This document shows positions 38,990 through 51,923 of a stretch of 64,000 bases of DNA, in pieces (within the stretch, counting starts at the first letter, position 1; the number at the start of each line of letters is the position of its first letter). Source of the stretch: Agrypnia vestita (lineage: Eukaryota > Arthropoda > Insecta > Trichoptera > Phryganeidae). The notes beneath the pieces were generated by a model. That model worked only from the letters and a program-made list of their open reading frames with translations, made no database searches and was not told the DNA's origin. The stretch spans positions 62,001 to 126,000 of the forward strand of contig JADDOH010002055.1 of assembly GCA_016648135.1 (NCBI GenBank), given 5' to 3'. The position numbers and the translations under genes are program-made.

Positions 38990-39639
38990 GGGTGGCTACG
39001 TGCGTGGAGGTGCATTTCGAGAATAAGGACGGAGGCTTCTTCCTGAAGCACTCCGGGCGCGGCGCCGGGGGCCCGGGCAGCGGCTCCGGCGGAGCGGGCG
39101 CGGCTCCCCTCTCCGTGGACCGCTTCACGGTCTTCCAGACCGCCAGGGCCGTCTCCGTGCGGGCCTCCTACGGACCCTTCTCCACCAAGCAGACGGTCCC
39201 GGCTAGATCTCTGGTCCCCGACCCGTTAGCGCCATTTCCGGGATCGAAGAATTCTTCGTTGGACCAGGCGCCCCTGAGGCTCGACATGTCGGCTCACGTC
39301 GTCGCGAGGGAAATCCAGAGGGACGCGCCCGTGATACGCGTGCTGTTCCACGCCGGGGGCGAGGCCGGCGGGAGAGTGTGCGGAGTGGTGCACGCCACCC
39401 TGGGCGGCAGGCCGGCGCTGGCGGGGGCCTGCAGTCCCGAGGGGGGAGAGGGAGCCTGCTTGGCGCAGCTGGAGGTCCCCGCCAACTGGTGGGGGCCCCA
39501 GGTTACTCCGCCCGTCACCAAGGACGGGAAGCCCTTGCCGCCGCTGAAGCAGCCTCCGAAGATGGTGCAGCTGGCCTACTCCGTGCTGGAACCCAGGACT
39601 GCGGATCCTGAAGGCGGCGGATGTATGCCTAGAGTTCAG
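38990..39639 (+). CDS. TMEM132: TMEM132-family protein, internal exon (first visible)
   Basis: This exon encodes the start of the mature extracellular N-terminal domain of a TMEM132-family single-pass membrane protein. TMEM132 proteins are mostly neuronal and are proposed to link the cell exterior to the actin cytoskeleton. The polypyrimidine tract plus cag ends at 38989. Two bases complete a split codon, then 216 codons run from 38992. Family-like motifs in order are VEVHFEN and GGFFLKH (about residues 5-17), PFSTKQTVPARS (about 61-72), RVLFHAGG, RVCGVVHATLGG and ACLAQLEVPANWW. A Gly/Ser/Ala-rich stretch near residues 22-38 looks like a lineage-specific insertion. The exon is very GC- and CpG-rich against AT-rich flanks. 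There is no signal peptide, so that exon lies upstream. The donor at 39640 (CAG then gttcga) is weak, but it is the only one giving a phase-0 join to the next exon. An open frame continues to 39834, but that part is intron. The family call rests on remembered motif order and is fairly secure. Confidence 0.85.
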
Positions 39640-39915
39640 GTTCGAAATTTATTTCTTCTTTTTATTTTTTCTGTTAGAAATATCTTATATCTCCGCTATA
39701 TTCGGAGTTTTTATGTTGTGATAAAAAGAAAAGAAAATAAACATATGTTGTCCCGGAATGTGAGTCGCGATTTTAGAATATATTACCCGACTACTTACTT
39801 AAACTTCTCCGTGTTTATTTTGCGTGACTTCTAGTCTATTAATGCCATCGCGTTAAATACATCCTCAAATGCATTTCTCAGGATCAATTAGTTGAACATC
39901 CTGTTTTCTTAACAG
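39640..39915 (+). other. TMEM132 intron, 276 bp
   Basis: Short AT-rich intron between two phase-0 exon ends. The abrupt drop in GC at 39640 supports the boundary even though the gttcga donor is weak. I see no repeat or other feature inside. Confidence 0.75.
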
Positions 39916-40100
39916 ATCCAGCCGGCCACCCGTCTCGGCGCTGTCCAGCTGGTTCCCGCGAGGGCGCCTCACCGGGAACTTCGAGCTGACGACTCCGTCA
40001 CTTTGTTAGCGCCGCGGGCTCCTTTATATCCGCTGGCGAGGTTCCATCTCCCCGTCTTCGTGAGGCACACCGACGCTCCGGTCACATATTTTGTCATGAG
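39916..40100 (+). CDS. TMEM132: TMEM132-family protein, internal exon
   Basis: Second visible exon, joined in phase 0 after a 276-bp intron. The acceptor is ttcttaacag ending at 39915 and the donor is ATGAG then gtgagt at 40101, which is strong. It encodes 61 codons plus two bases, with the family-like block RLGAVQLVPARAP, ELRADDSVTLLAPRAPLYP and ARFHLPVFVRH, ending in VTYFVM. In TMEM132 proteins this stretch follows the WW-containing block and precedes the V(R)VK-GL-LGA motif, which is what the next exon carries. The split codon AG+G gives Arg across the following 11.8-kb intron. Confidence comes from splice sites, phase and motif order together. Confidence 0.85.
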
Positions 40101-40600
40101 GTGAGTTAGTGCTCGCTCAATTATTTACAGCCAGGTACATCAAACTGAACCGACACTCTTGTCAGTCCTTTGATACTCTCGATTACTTTTCTTTGGTTAT
40201 CCTTTCTAATTTATGGAAAACAATTTATGAAATCAATAAACTGTTGACATTCAATTGTCTAGATTATTTAAAAATATTTTTATTAATTACTATTTAATAA
40301 TTGCCGTAGAGTCCGATTTTAAATTACAGCTCACACGAGTGGTCCCGTATTGCGTTAATATCACCGGTGTAAGTACGTCAGTGTAGCCAATGCTATATGC
40401 ATACGTATAGACCCCGCCACTTTAGAATGCCAAAACTAACACATAAACAAAAAAAATGTGTAATATGCAGTTCTTTAAATGTGTTAGTAGATATCCCTTC
40501 GGTGATTGGTTAATGTCATGTCGTGAGAACCCGCAATAAATCTTTTAGTATGTCTTCAACTGTCGAAGGGGAACGACGCGCGCTTGCTCGAAGAAAAATA

Positions 40601-41543
40601 GGGTGACCATGTCTGAGGCTACGAAATTAGGAAGAGGAAGCCTTACTTATGTATAAATCCCACCAAACGACTGGTGATTACCACGATGACATGAACTTTA
40701 CTAATTATCAAAAATGGTTGACGGAAAAATTGATCCCCAATCTAGAACCCAGGTCTGTGGTGGTTATTGACAACGCATCATACCACAAGTTGGTAAATCC
40801 AGCACCGACATCGAATTCTAAAATGGCCGATATTAGAGTGGTTAACTCAAAAGGATATTTGTTTTACAAATGATATGCTTAAACCGGAATTATATCGGCT
40901 AATATGTTTAAATAAAAACATTTTCAAGGAATTCGCTGTCGACAACTTGTTCATCGATAGTGGTCATGCCGTATTACAGCTTCCGCCATATCACCCAGAC
41001 CTTAACGCGATAGAAAACATTTGGTCAATCGTAAAGGGACATGTAGGGTCTAGAAATGTTGACATGACATTGAATTCCGTCAAAAAATGAGTAAAAGAAA
41101 AGGTGTCGTCAATCACTAGCATTGAGTGGGGTAATATCTGCAGTCATGTATGCAAAATAGAACGCCAATATTGGGAGCGGGATATTGCATTTGACGATTT
41201 CACCGATAATGATAATTTAATTTTTAATGTGTCTGATAACGAAAATGATGACATATCTGATTGTGATGCATACTTATAGTTTTTAAGATTCGCTTAAATA
41301 TTTGTTTTATTTTTTGTCATTTTTCCTAGATAATAACTTCAATTTTCAATACATTTTTTCATATAGAGTATTTTGATTTTTATATTATTTTTCTAATAAA
41401 ATATATAAATCGAATTATTTTTTTTAAGTGGTCCTTTACCCTGAATCTAAATTTATGAACATGATTTTAAAATACCTATATAGATATGTGGTAATGTTAA
41501 AAATAAAATAAAATATTTTTGCATTTTTACACCATGGTCACCC
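40601..41543 (+). mobile_element. Tc1/mariner-superfamily element, internally deleted
   Basis: TIRs GGGTGACCATG (40601-40611) and CATGGTCACCC (41533-41543) are flanked by TA on both sides (40599-40600, 41544-41545), as expected for IS630/Tc1/mariner elements. The interior encodes the C-terminal part of a DDE transposase. The N-terminal DNA-binding half and the first catalytic Asp are missing, so the copy is non-autonomous. Confidence 0.85.
40649..41279 (+). pseudogene. DDE transposase C-terminal pseudogene
   Basis: Frame one (40649-40871) carries TGDYHDDMN, FTNYQKWL and VVVIDNASYH, where the Asp is the second catalytic residue. A frameshift near 40830 moves the reading into the frame containing EWLTQKDICFTNDMLKPEL. 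The frame continues through LPPYHPDLNAIENIW, where the Glu of IENIW is the third catalytic residue. A stop at 41088-41090 interrupts it, but homologous reading resumes (ICSHVCKIERQYWERD) with an acidic tail to 41279. Confidence 0.85.
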
Positions 41544-42095
41544 TATATGCTTTGGCATCTCTAAATGACGGAGACTTTACAAAAAAATTCGCGCCCTATA
41601 ATATTTTAGATATCGATATTTTTGGAGGATCGATACTTTTCTCAACGCCAATATGGACTGGTTATTTTCAGAATCAGCTACAGAATGCAATGGATTTATA
41701 AAATTAAAAATATATATTTCTCATGTGTAATACGAAAATACGTAAAATCATTATCCATGTCTACCGGCTAATATATTAGGTCGAGGACCAGACCATCGCC
41801 GCAAAGTGAATTTTTCCTTAAATTTTTTTTCACACGCCTTAAAACACCCTATTTATATTTCAAATGAAAGTGAGAATATTATAGAGAGATAATTATATTT
41901 TTGCTAATACGCACCTTTTTCAATGTTTTAATAATTTTATGTAAATTTCGAATCAATGTTATGGCGCAATAAGTGAACCCGTTTTAAAGTTTTTCAATAT
42001 TTAGTGTTTGTCAGTATATGCCTTTTTCTTCTCTTATTTGATATAGTCAATTTTGAATTTCAGTGCCACGCTGCTGAGTATTTTTACTCCCTTTA

Positions 42096-42300
42096 TATTA
42101 GCTCGTGGCGTCTGCTTGCTTGCTTGCCGTCGAAAAAACTTTGGATCGATTTTAAACCCTTTTCCCGTGATCCAATCGAGATGAAACTTTGCAAGCAGAC
42201 TCGTAGCGACGATCAAGAAGATCTATCAAATTTTCGTTAAAAAAATAATAATTATAGTATAATTTTGGAATTTTTCAAATTTTTAATGGTTTTTTCATAC
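42096..42300 (+). repeat. Interspersed repeat family B, copy 1
   Basis: GCTCGTGGCGTCTGCTTGCT, AAAAAACTTTGGATCGAT, CCCGTGATCCA, GACGATCAAGAAGATCTATC and AAATTTTCGTTAAAAAAA recur in the same order at 56088-56290. Partial copies are at about 56588-56745 and 57006-57120. The family is accompanied by TTGGTTTTTATGGGTTAC. No coding capacity. Confidence 0.75.
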
Positions 42301-44003
42301 AACTTAGTAAGTTGTATGGAGATTCCGATGCATATGGTAGACACGAAATCCGAAAATGAGAATGGGAGTATTGTAAAAAATTGGTTTTTATGGGTTACTT
42401 TTTTAATGAAAGAATCCGCGTAATACTTCATATTAAGTTGCCTTAATTACAATACATTCACAGGGGACCTTTTTTCCATTTTAAATTACGTAACTGATTG
42501 AGGGAAGTTCCTTTTCCTCTACGACAGTAATCATGTTAGAAATTGATGTATTGTTAAAGGAAATGGAATATAAACCTACTGTTCAGATCTCGTCAATAAC
42601 AACAAAATCAATGTCCAATAACGTGCATTTCATTTTTAATGGCGGTATCTAGTTTTAGTATTATCGCATACTTCATAATTTACCTGAAAATCAAATAAAT
42701 TATCATTATACCTTGGAAGTGTGCATATTAAGACCCGCCTAAAAATAATTCCATCGCCAACTACAAAAGCACTAGTTGCCCCGGTAGCTGTCTGTTGTAT
42801 ATTTAATGTCTTCCTCTGGCCACATAAATTAGCCACCTTCAGCGGGCGCCATCGAAGTTCCTCGGCGGAACTATCGGCGCTTATTACATTCCGCCAATAT
42901 TTCAAACAATTCGAACGAGTTCGAAATTTGAACACGGCGATCGAAATTCCTTCGTTACGTGAAATATTTGAGATATTTTCCCTACAACTGAATACCAAAT
43001 CAGTTTGAGATTATATTGCCTTTAGAATATATTTTTCATTTATGTTTCATTCATTGCCGTAGCGCCAGAGCACTTTAAAAGGATTTTTTTGCACCGCAAA
43101 GTAAATAAATAACCCGGTTTTCACAAAATATCGAACCTTTGGTCGGCAGAAACATATTTATTTATACACATTATATTTACTCTAATCTCCTTCAAAGAAG
43201 TCCCCCTTGATAAGGTACACACTTCTCCCGGTGATCCCGCCATGATGGAGCACATCTTCCGCAACGCGTCTCTTGGAATGTTTTTTAGCGGAATGGCTAT
43301 CTCCAAGATAAAAAATCAGCTTTCAGCGGCATTTTCAAATTGGGGAATAGCCGAAAAATCACACGTAGCCGTGTCGGGAGATTAGGGAGCCTGACAAAAC
43401 AAGGAATTCTGTGTTTGACCAAGAAAGTCTGAATCAGATGCGAACAAAGGGCGGGTGCATTATCGTGGTCTACTTGTCACGGCCGGTCGATTGATACTCT
43501 CTTCAAGCCTAAATTCTCGGTCGAAGTTGAATTTACCGATCCAATGCTTGTCCCCTCGTTCGCCATTTCTCGGACTGCGCTACGACGATCCTTTTTGTTT
43601 TATATTTCTATGGTCAATGACGAGTAGGTACATTGTTGTTTCGGACCTAACGGGCACAGGGACGCGGCTCGCTGTCCATGGATTGGCAGCCATCTTTGAA
43701 CCATTCCTTCTGCATTAGCTGCTGGCGTAACTTGCTGAAACTTCCACTCGGGTATCGTTAGCTTTTGGAAAAATTTTCGTCTCATTTCAAGTCATCTTAA
43801 GCCGTTTTATCATTTTACAACAATTGACAATCGGATGGGCACTAATTACACTTTTTCATTCGGAGGCTGACTGCCAGCGACTGACATTTCTGCGGGTGGG
43901 AAAAATTTGTGGCGTACGCATGAATATCCCCTACAGATTTGCGCTTCATTTGTTTGGGCGGAAATAAATAAAGGTTCAATATTTGAAAGCGCCTCTTTCC
44001 ATC

Positions 44004-44145
44004 AAAGACAATCGAATTAGTACGTGTAAGTTGTGCGTACGAGGCACGTTGTTTCGTTATGTTGGTGTTTATACCCATAAACACCAACACAACGAAATAA
44101 TGTGAGTCGTAGGCACAGCTTGCACATACTAATTCTATTGTCTTT
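44004..44145. repeat. Long hairpin, 69-nt arms, 4-nt loop
   Basis: The arms 44004-44072 and 44077-44145 are about 85% complementary (59 of 69 by eye), with loop ACCC. The loop-proximal part is paired without a gap (TGTTGGTGTTTAT / ATAAACACCAACA). It could be a fold-back MITE remnant or a microRNA-like precursor. No TIR with target duplication was seen. Confidence 0.75.
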
Positions 44146-45014
44146 CTTAAGTCGAAATAGGCCTACCTATCTATTGTAAGTTTTCTGCCATATTTAATCA
44201 TAAAGAGTCAAATCTGTCTGAATCAAAACATATCCAAATAATATTTTATGCAATATCATTATCATAAAAATATCGTAATCAATATACAGTTATTGTGATA
44301 TTAAATATAAATGTAAATAAAATTTTGTGATAAAAAGTTTAAATTACAATAACCGAGCCAGATTTCAAGACGAAGGATGGCTGATAGGCAAAGAATATTG
44401 ATGTATGGCATCCACAAGATAAATAACGATCTAGAGGACGCGACGTCCAACGTCTGAGAGAAGAAACAAATTTATTAGAATCGCGGGAGTGACAGCTAAA
44501 ATTGATGGAAGACCGAAAACTGTTGCTGTGCCATGGAGAGGCTTTCCAGCAGTAAATAGATAATGCTGAAGATGAAGATGATATAAAATAAAAAAAAATT
44601 GAGAACGAAAATCTTAGTCATACCTGAATACGAAAAGGCAGCGAAAAACTTACCAAAAAAACGAAAATCGCTAAGAAGTGCAAAATTCGAGGTAAAATTA
44701 TGTATTTATCTGACAGAATTGTATGGTGTATCTGAATAATATGATAACAGTTGTGATATGAATATTAAGAGGCACATATTTTATTTCAATTAATTTCCCA
44801 GAAATTCTAGTTAAGGACTGCATATTTCAATATACTGACTGCACGATGCCGAGGTCAGGGAATATAAAATGTATCAGAGAACATAAATATAATGCCAGGC
44901 CAGGGAATATAACATGTAGGTACCAACAGACGATGAACAGAAAATCTCCCGGTTCGAATATTACATAGATTTCCAAATGATCTCGGAAATAGCTATAATA
45001 GGAGTGCTAAAGGA

Positions 45015-45330
45015 ATGGATAAAAAGAAAGCAACGGGACCAGATAACACCCCTGTAGCGGGGTTGAAGCTGTAATTGAATTTATGTATCTGTAACATATA
45101 TAATGATATTCTCGGCAATGGGAAAATACCGAAGATACGGAATCGATAGCTGTATGGAGCTGACATTGAAGATATGGCGCACAGGCGCTTTGCTAATTTC
45201 CATACGTACGTGGGAGAAGGAAGCTGTTAACATATATAGACGAGCAATTCATTGCATAAATGTGGATGATTCTTAAACATTTTTTGCACAATATCTGAAG
45301 ACGGGGTGAGCCAAGGGAAAAGGTTTAAAG
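45015..45330 (+). mobile_element. LINE reverse transcriptase internal fragment
   Basis: Reads MDKKKATGPDNTPVAGLKL, a stop, then LCICNIYNDILGNGKIPKI, the K-ATGPD-IP motif and the N-GKIP block of RTE-like RTs. A later EDGVSQG at about 45302 corresponds to the DGVRQGC motif, so about 150 bp of intervening RT sequence is collapsed or scrambled. It has stops throughout. Confidence 0.7.
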
Positions 45331-47749
45331 ATGCTATAAAAGCGATTATGAACAGAAGTGGCATAGACATCGAGACAATGGCGTCTACCTAGGGAATGTA
45401 CCGCCACAACACCTGCATACGATTCGAAGATAAAACTCCTCCACCAATCGCGGACATATCAAGGCATACCACACATACCAAGACAGCATCATCGTCGCAA
45501 CGAGGGACCGCTAAAGAAGCCGTAGATATATTCGTTTCAATATACATTATACGCGGGGTATATATAAAATCAATGGCAGCCATATCCAAAAAAAATTAAT
45601 GCATTCATCGAGGATTACTAAGCCTATAAATTTATAATAAATATGATTTTGGAAGGGATAGATACATAAAATCAGCACATTTTATATTAGTAATTCTCGG
45701 TGACTGCATTCAAAATATTTTTTTATTTTCTTAGATATTGCTGGCCTTGCTTGTATGCCCCACATATCACATTTCGGCATACACATGCATTTCCGCAGAC
45801 TAGAATACATTAGAGTAAATCAATATTTCCCAGGAGCGGACAACATATTATCAGTTTGGTCTTTTGTTGAATAATTCAAACCGCGGGTCTCAGTTCCGCG
45901 TTCAGTAGCGGCGCCCTCACCAGATGGTGCTTTAATCAACCGGAAGCCCCCCTCATTTCCCGCGCGGTTCTCACTTCTGGGGCATTATTCGACGCCTTAT
46001 ACCTAAGGAAGTTTCCTTGTGTAGTGGTAATGTGAATTCACTCCTCCAAATGTATTCCACTTATCCCTGTTAACAAAATCCATCATTTGCAAATAGCGCT
46101 ATTTGAACTACTGCACGGTTAACAGATAAGCTAACTGACTACTCAGGATAAAGATTATAAAATAATGACCCGTTTTTTCACATTTAAAAAAAAATCAGTT
46201 ATTTATTTTTTTAATTACCCAAGAACCTTGAGTAGACTAAAAAAGAACATTAAATCATTTTATTATTTAAGCATAACTGCATCTCTCCAAGCTAGTATTG
46301 ATCAAAATAATACTCGCTTTAGGGTGCAGTACATAGTTTGTTTTCATTTTTAAAAAATGTCAGTCATTTAAAAAAAGCCACATTAATGAAATTGTTACGA
46401 AATTTAAAGAAAACATATATTATACAGTTCATATGTACCTACATATTTGTTAAAATCGATGTACGTCTAAATACAATAGTCACTTCAGTAATCACTGTTT
46501 AAATAAACCAAAACCAAAAAAACTAAAAAATAATGTATTGGTCTTCCCAAATTTCTATTTTTGCAAAAACCTATATTGACATTTTCGTAGTGGTAACTTT
46601 GAGGTTAAATGTAAATATTGAATCGTTTGAACAAATTTTCATTATAAATGTATTATTAATTCAATACCTTATTCCAGTTCCAACAGAATTGGATGCTGTA
46701 ACAATAAGGAAACGGAAGCCGGGCGGTGGCGGTGCCACCCGGCCTCTGCCAATCGAAGCGCAGTTCCATCTCGAGTCGCGACTTATCGAAGTTCGGCTGT
46801 TCACTAGTTATGCTGTTTATTTGCCATTGTTTTAGGGCCGTGCGTGATAAACATTACGATTTAAAGCTTTCGATGATATAACTTATTATTATTTATTATA
46901 CTTATTGTTTGCAAATTGGGTACTTGAATTGGTGCAATTATTGTTTGATAATTTATTACGGTTTGAAACATACTTGGGGCACTACATTTATATAAAATTA
47001 ACAATATTTATTATTATTTCTATCTTATAATTTCTTATTATAGAGGGTTAAGAAAAGATAAATTCATTTAAAATAATATACAACTTAAGTGGATATGCGA
47101 CGATTTTGTTCTGAAGATAAAGTTTTTAAACAAACAAATTCATTTCTATTTCATCTTTGAAAATTATAATATTGTTAATGAGTAATTATTTAAATAGAAG
47201 ACGACTAGATGTAGAAAATCTGTAGGAACGAGAATAGAAGGAGATCTAATGCTAGACCGAACCAAATATGTTTTCCGAACTTACAAGCTCGTCATTTTCC
47301 CGCAGTTCTTACAATACGTACATGTTTTGGGTTTATGCATTATATGTTCAAATCTTGTAAAAAACTATCCAAAGTAAATAAAAAAATAATTTAGATATTA
47401 GGCAATGTTAAAGCTACGTTGTCAGAACAAGAAAACCGCCCTTAAACATGGCAATTTAATTTGCTCTCTCCATATGTATACTCCATTTACGAAGACGGTC
47501 TTGTCTACACCGGATATTCACGAGGCCTGAATATTATGTTCTAATTTTTCTGTTGTACCGGGTTATTCTTGTTGGATGATTTATCCTGATTTACATGTTT
47601 TATATAATAAAATGTATTATATATAAAAAAGATAGGATAAGAGTACAGACCTTTACTATAAAATTGAGGTATTCATCTATTTGTTGTTAGATATGGTTAT
47701 TTTTTTAGTTTTTCAGTTATATTTTATACGTTATATATTTGCCAGAAAC

Positions 47750-47965
47750 GATTGTAAGTTGCTCATCTCGGCTCGGTTGACTCGATTGGATGATAATATA
47801 ATAATAACTGGAAGTCTTCGGCTTCTCATACCGAGGGTTCCGGGTTCGATTCCCGGTGAGGTAGCAATGTATCAATGCAATTTAGTCCTAGGTATTTTAT
47901 CTTGCGTTTCCCTATCGTATTTGGGTCACGCGACCTTTTGTAGCTTTAAAAATTTAAAATAAAAT
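47750..47965 (+). mobile_element. tRNA-derived SINE
   Basis: B box GGGTTCGATTCCCGG (47842-47856), preceded by GGCTTCTCATACCGAGGGTT and followed by GTGAGGTAGCAATGTA, TAGTCCTAGG and an A-rich end. It is not a functional tRNA: no acceptor or anticodon stem can be drawn. Confidence 0.75.
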
Positions 47966-49106
47966 AAAAAACTATAAAATAAATAAAAATATTTTTATGT
48001 TAATTATATTGCAAAAATTAAATATTAAATATGTAACTGGCAGAATATTACGAAATATTAAAGTCTTAATAATATTTTAATTATTGTGAAAGGAATATTA
48101 CAGGGTATATCTCTTCTATATGCTTAAGAAAAAGTCACGCTTCTTGTTCTCACTGCACGCCCCTGAATAACATTATATTTGTCTTCTTTATATGAATATT
48201 CCATTTGAAACCTTATTTTGCTTTTGTCACATCGACTTAATTAAACTCAATCGAAATACCTTCTCCTTTAAATTATAAACAAGAATGTATGTGCGCCACC
48301 CATTTTCCCACGCTTGTAAGCCCCGGTGTGTTGCCGCCGTAGATCACATCTCGGGAGGCCGGGAAAGTAATTTGGGAAGCGAGTGGTCCATTCATCTTCC
48401 GCGATATCTTCCGAGGCAGCCGATGGATAATTTGCACGGCTAAACGTGCCTCGGCTTGTCTACTGCGGTAGCGATGGAAGATCTGGCGCACTTCGTAATT
48501 TCGCGCGTCGTGTTGGGATAATAGACGTCCCTTCCTCCGGCAAGAAGACAACAAAGCGTGACATTATTTTATTTTTTAACAGAAGGTTCAATCCTTGGGT
48601 TTCTCACTCCTTGGGTTTGAATTTATTCCAAGTTTAGAATCATCGCGCGCAAACAGTATTTAGATGCTGTGTGACTGGCTGTCAGATACGCAGTCACCAT
48701 GTTATGTATCTACTCGGGAGTCGAATACGAGTAATCTCCTATATCGCATAAATATGTATACAAGACGAAGGTACAAAACTATTATAGTGGAAATGTCAGA
48801 ACTAATTCATTAGCAAACTCTGTAATCCCCAGACTACACTCATTAGGGAATGAACATGCGGAGGCGGTCGACATTTTTGCTGATAATATAACTGTGTATA
48901 CGACAAAATTGATACAATTCTTCACATCTCAACTAAATGGTAATGGATAATAATTTTTTCTTTTTCTTCTTACAAACTTCTCTTTTTAATTTACACAAAT
49001 CTATTATATGTACTTGAATCTTTTAACTGTATATCTATCTGTCTTATGTTAATTTTTATTTATTTTATATTTTGTACATTTTGTAAAAGTCAATAAGGGC
49101 GTTAAA

Positions 49107-49145
49107 TAAATAAATAAATAAATAAACAAATAAATAAATAAATAT
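49107..49145. repeat. (AAAT)n microsatellite
   Basis: Run of AAAT units interrupted once by AAAC, after TTTGTAAAAGTCAATAAGGG. It may be the A-rich end of a LINE copy. Confidence 0.8.
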
Positions 49146-51923
49146 GTGAAACGTCTGGATGCGGGTTTGATTTAGCCTCTGAAGATACATCTGAAATGTG
49201 CCGGTTGCCGTACAAGGCGATATATAAGATGGCGCCTCCGTATTCGTATCTTCAAGAGCTCTCCATCCAGTCGATTTGATGGACGTCAAGTTTTCAGATC
49301 AGTCTTTACTTTAGCCGCAGAAAGTCGTTTAAGCCGAAGTTCAGCGAACATTGCGGCGGCAGGCTGTGAAGCTTGGTTCTCTGTAGTCGTATAAGGATCA
49401 GTGCTTCAGAGTCTTATTTTCAAAAATAGTGAAATCGCACATTTTCGCAAAATCATTACCATAATAATTTCGCGTAACAATTTAACATTTTGTGGTAATG
49501 TGTAAAGCCCCCTTGCGTCGGGGTGAAATATTCACAGAAATATCTGTATATAAATTGTACAATTTTATTATTATTATTACAGCTCAGCTCAGTGTAGAGA
49601 CCAGATATGATTATCTTGCTTTGTAATAGAGATAAGAAGCATACATTGCTCCGTACCTAATTCCAAGCACAGGGGTAAATATCAATAGCGCGGAAGTAGT
49701 AAACTTAACTCTTAATAATGACCTGCATTTAACGTTTGTTTATATTCCTAAAGAAGAGACAAGTCACAATTACGAGTATCTGCGCACATGCCTCGGTGCA
49801 GTCCGTTTTCCTAAAGCAGTAACAACACAGCAGATCGGATGGCGGATAAGATAACATGAAATATTGTCTCAGCAGCCGCCCGCTATTTCTCTCCGCCCAA
49901 CAATATGTACCACGTAATTGCTACAGCTACATTTTATCTGGATTGGTTGTGATAATAGCTTCTGCTATTATTCAGAATAATCTAGCTATTGTAGTATTTC
50001 GTTAACCCTCACGTGGTCACAGGTGTGATTCACAACCCCACTGTTTTAGTTGTTAGTAGTTAAGTGACAATTTAGTTAGATATTTTGAAAATTTAAACAT
50101 AAGTTACTTAATTTTCAGTATACAGTGAATAATACGTATGCTACGTACGGTAAGTATCATGATTCCGATTTTTATATGGCAAGTATTTTTGTGTCGTATA
50201 TATTATTTTAGTCGTTAATTTTTTTAATAACTTTAACTGAAACATATTGACTAGACAATTTATTTATTTAAAAATTTATTAGAGGAAAGATTTTTAAAAA
50301 ACATATTTTTTCTATGCGAGCATTATTAATTACGCCTAGAAAAGAGTTAAGTTAGCATGTGTTAATTTAAAATTCTCACTAGTTATTATGTTATACTCCC
50401 CGGGCAACGTATCTATAATAATGGCAAACCACACAATGCTACTACCTTTCTGGACATCATTGTAAATACGGAACCAAGCAAGGCAAATCAAACCAGTTAA
50501 CATTACTAATTGAAAATTGTAAGTAAAAATGTTATTAATGCTAAATGAGCAAGAATGTCGTCGAGAACCAAAGGTTAAGATAAATGTTATGGTAAAATCC
50601 AGTTTTTCAATTGAAGAATTTCATCGGCAGGAGAAAAATATGTAGTAGGTTATTACGCATAATATACCTAAATTAAAACAAATTAATAATTTTCTCGACT
50701 TCTTTGAGATGAGTAATGGTCGCCCACTATGTATTATACGTACATTGTGATGCCTCATTCTATTTCCTGGTTGAATAATGCAATCGCTTTAACCGGTATA
50801 TATTAAATTATATTCAATCAAAGGTCGAACAGATAGCTCGGGAAAAATATTTTTTTCAAAGTAAATTACATTTTTTTAAATAATTAAATCAACCAAACCA
50901 ATATCTGCCGGTATAGATATGTTCAAGGATCATGCGTGATTTTGGGTTAAATTTACAATTAAAACACAGAACTTGTATTTATTGTATTGATTTTTTCTCC
51001 AATATGTTTGAAAAATATGAAATATAATCGTATCTGTTCTTACATTGTGTGTTCAATATTAAAATATATCCATATCAGTATTCCGGTTATTTATAACTTA
51101 CCCAAGTAATTTCAATAAAATTTAAAAACATTACGTACAATTTAATTTTAAGACATATTAACAAATTTTTATAAATTCAAAATTATTATATATATTTATT
51201 TATTTATTTTATTGTTTATTTTACATTGGTTTTAATATAAGTTACTAATAACTGCCAAACTAGGTATAACCTGTTCTATGGCAGTTATTCTCATTTGATA
51301 TTTATGTAATAGTAACAAATAACAATCGTAAAGAAGTATAAACGTAAAAAAAACAGAAAGAATTTAATTATACATTTATACAATAATAAGAAAACATACT
51401 TCTAAAAGAAAAGAAAATATACATATAAAATTAAGATAAACATTTAAGTATATACAAAAATAAATACAAGAAATAAGATACAAAAAATAAAAAATTTAAG
51501 CAGATACAAAAATAAATAAATATATACCTGCAACCAGCATTATTTTTAATAATCTTAAAATTTCATCACATTCATGACTAATTATTGAGGAATGAAGAGA
51601 AAGGAACTAAATATATGAGGAATGGGTGAAATTTTGACTTTGAAAATATTTTTTTAGGTCACAAAAAAATTAGACCAACACACAATTTTTGCAAAAAACT
51701 TATGCCAAATTTACATCGAATATGAGATGTTTTATTCACAATTTAATCTTAGAATATGTACCTATGTGTTACTTTATTGTAAAGTGGAGAGAACAGAGAA
51801 AAATTAAATCAGCAAAGCAGTGAAAATTCTATGAAAAATTCCCCCGATCACTGCGGGTTATCACATTTGAATTATGATTACTTTTTACTTTAGTAATATT
51901 TTTGCGTTCTTTGAATGTCCCAG

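Larger units (their letters stand above)
40101..51923 (+). other. TMEM132 intron, 11.8 kb
   Basis: Long intron hosting a Tc1/mariner-like element (40601-41543), an interspersed repeat (42096-42300), a 69-bp-arm hairpin (44004-44145), a LINE fragment (45015-45330) and a SINE (47750-47965). The remainder is AT-rich sequence without recognisable genes. GC-normal patches at about 42760-43010, 43140-43720, 45880-45990 and 48290-48560 have no convincing coding signal. They may be conserved non-coding DNA, which only cross-species alignment could show. Confidence 0.7.

Noticed and set aside
38992..39834. A single 280-codon gene
   Set aside because: The last 65 codons are AT-rich intron; exon phase and TMEM132 motif order require splicing at 39639/39916.
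47842..47856. Functional tRNA gene at a B-box sequence
   Set aside because: No cloverleaf can be formed; the flanks match other SINE copies in the window.
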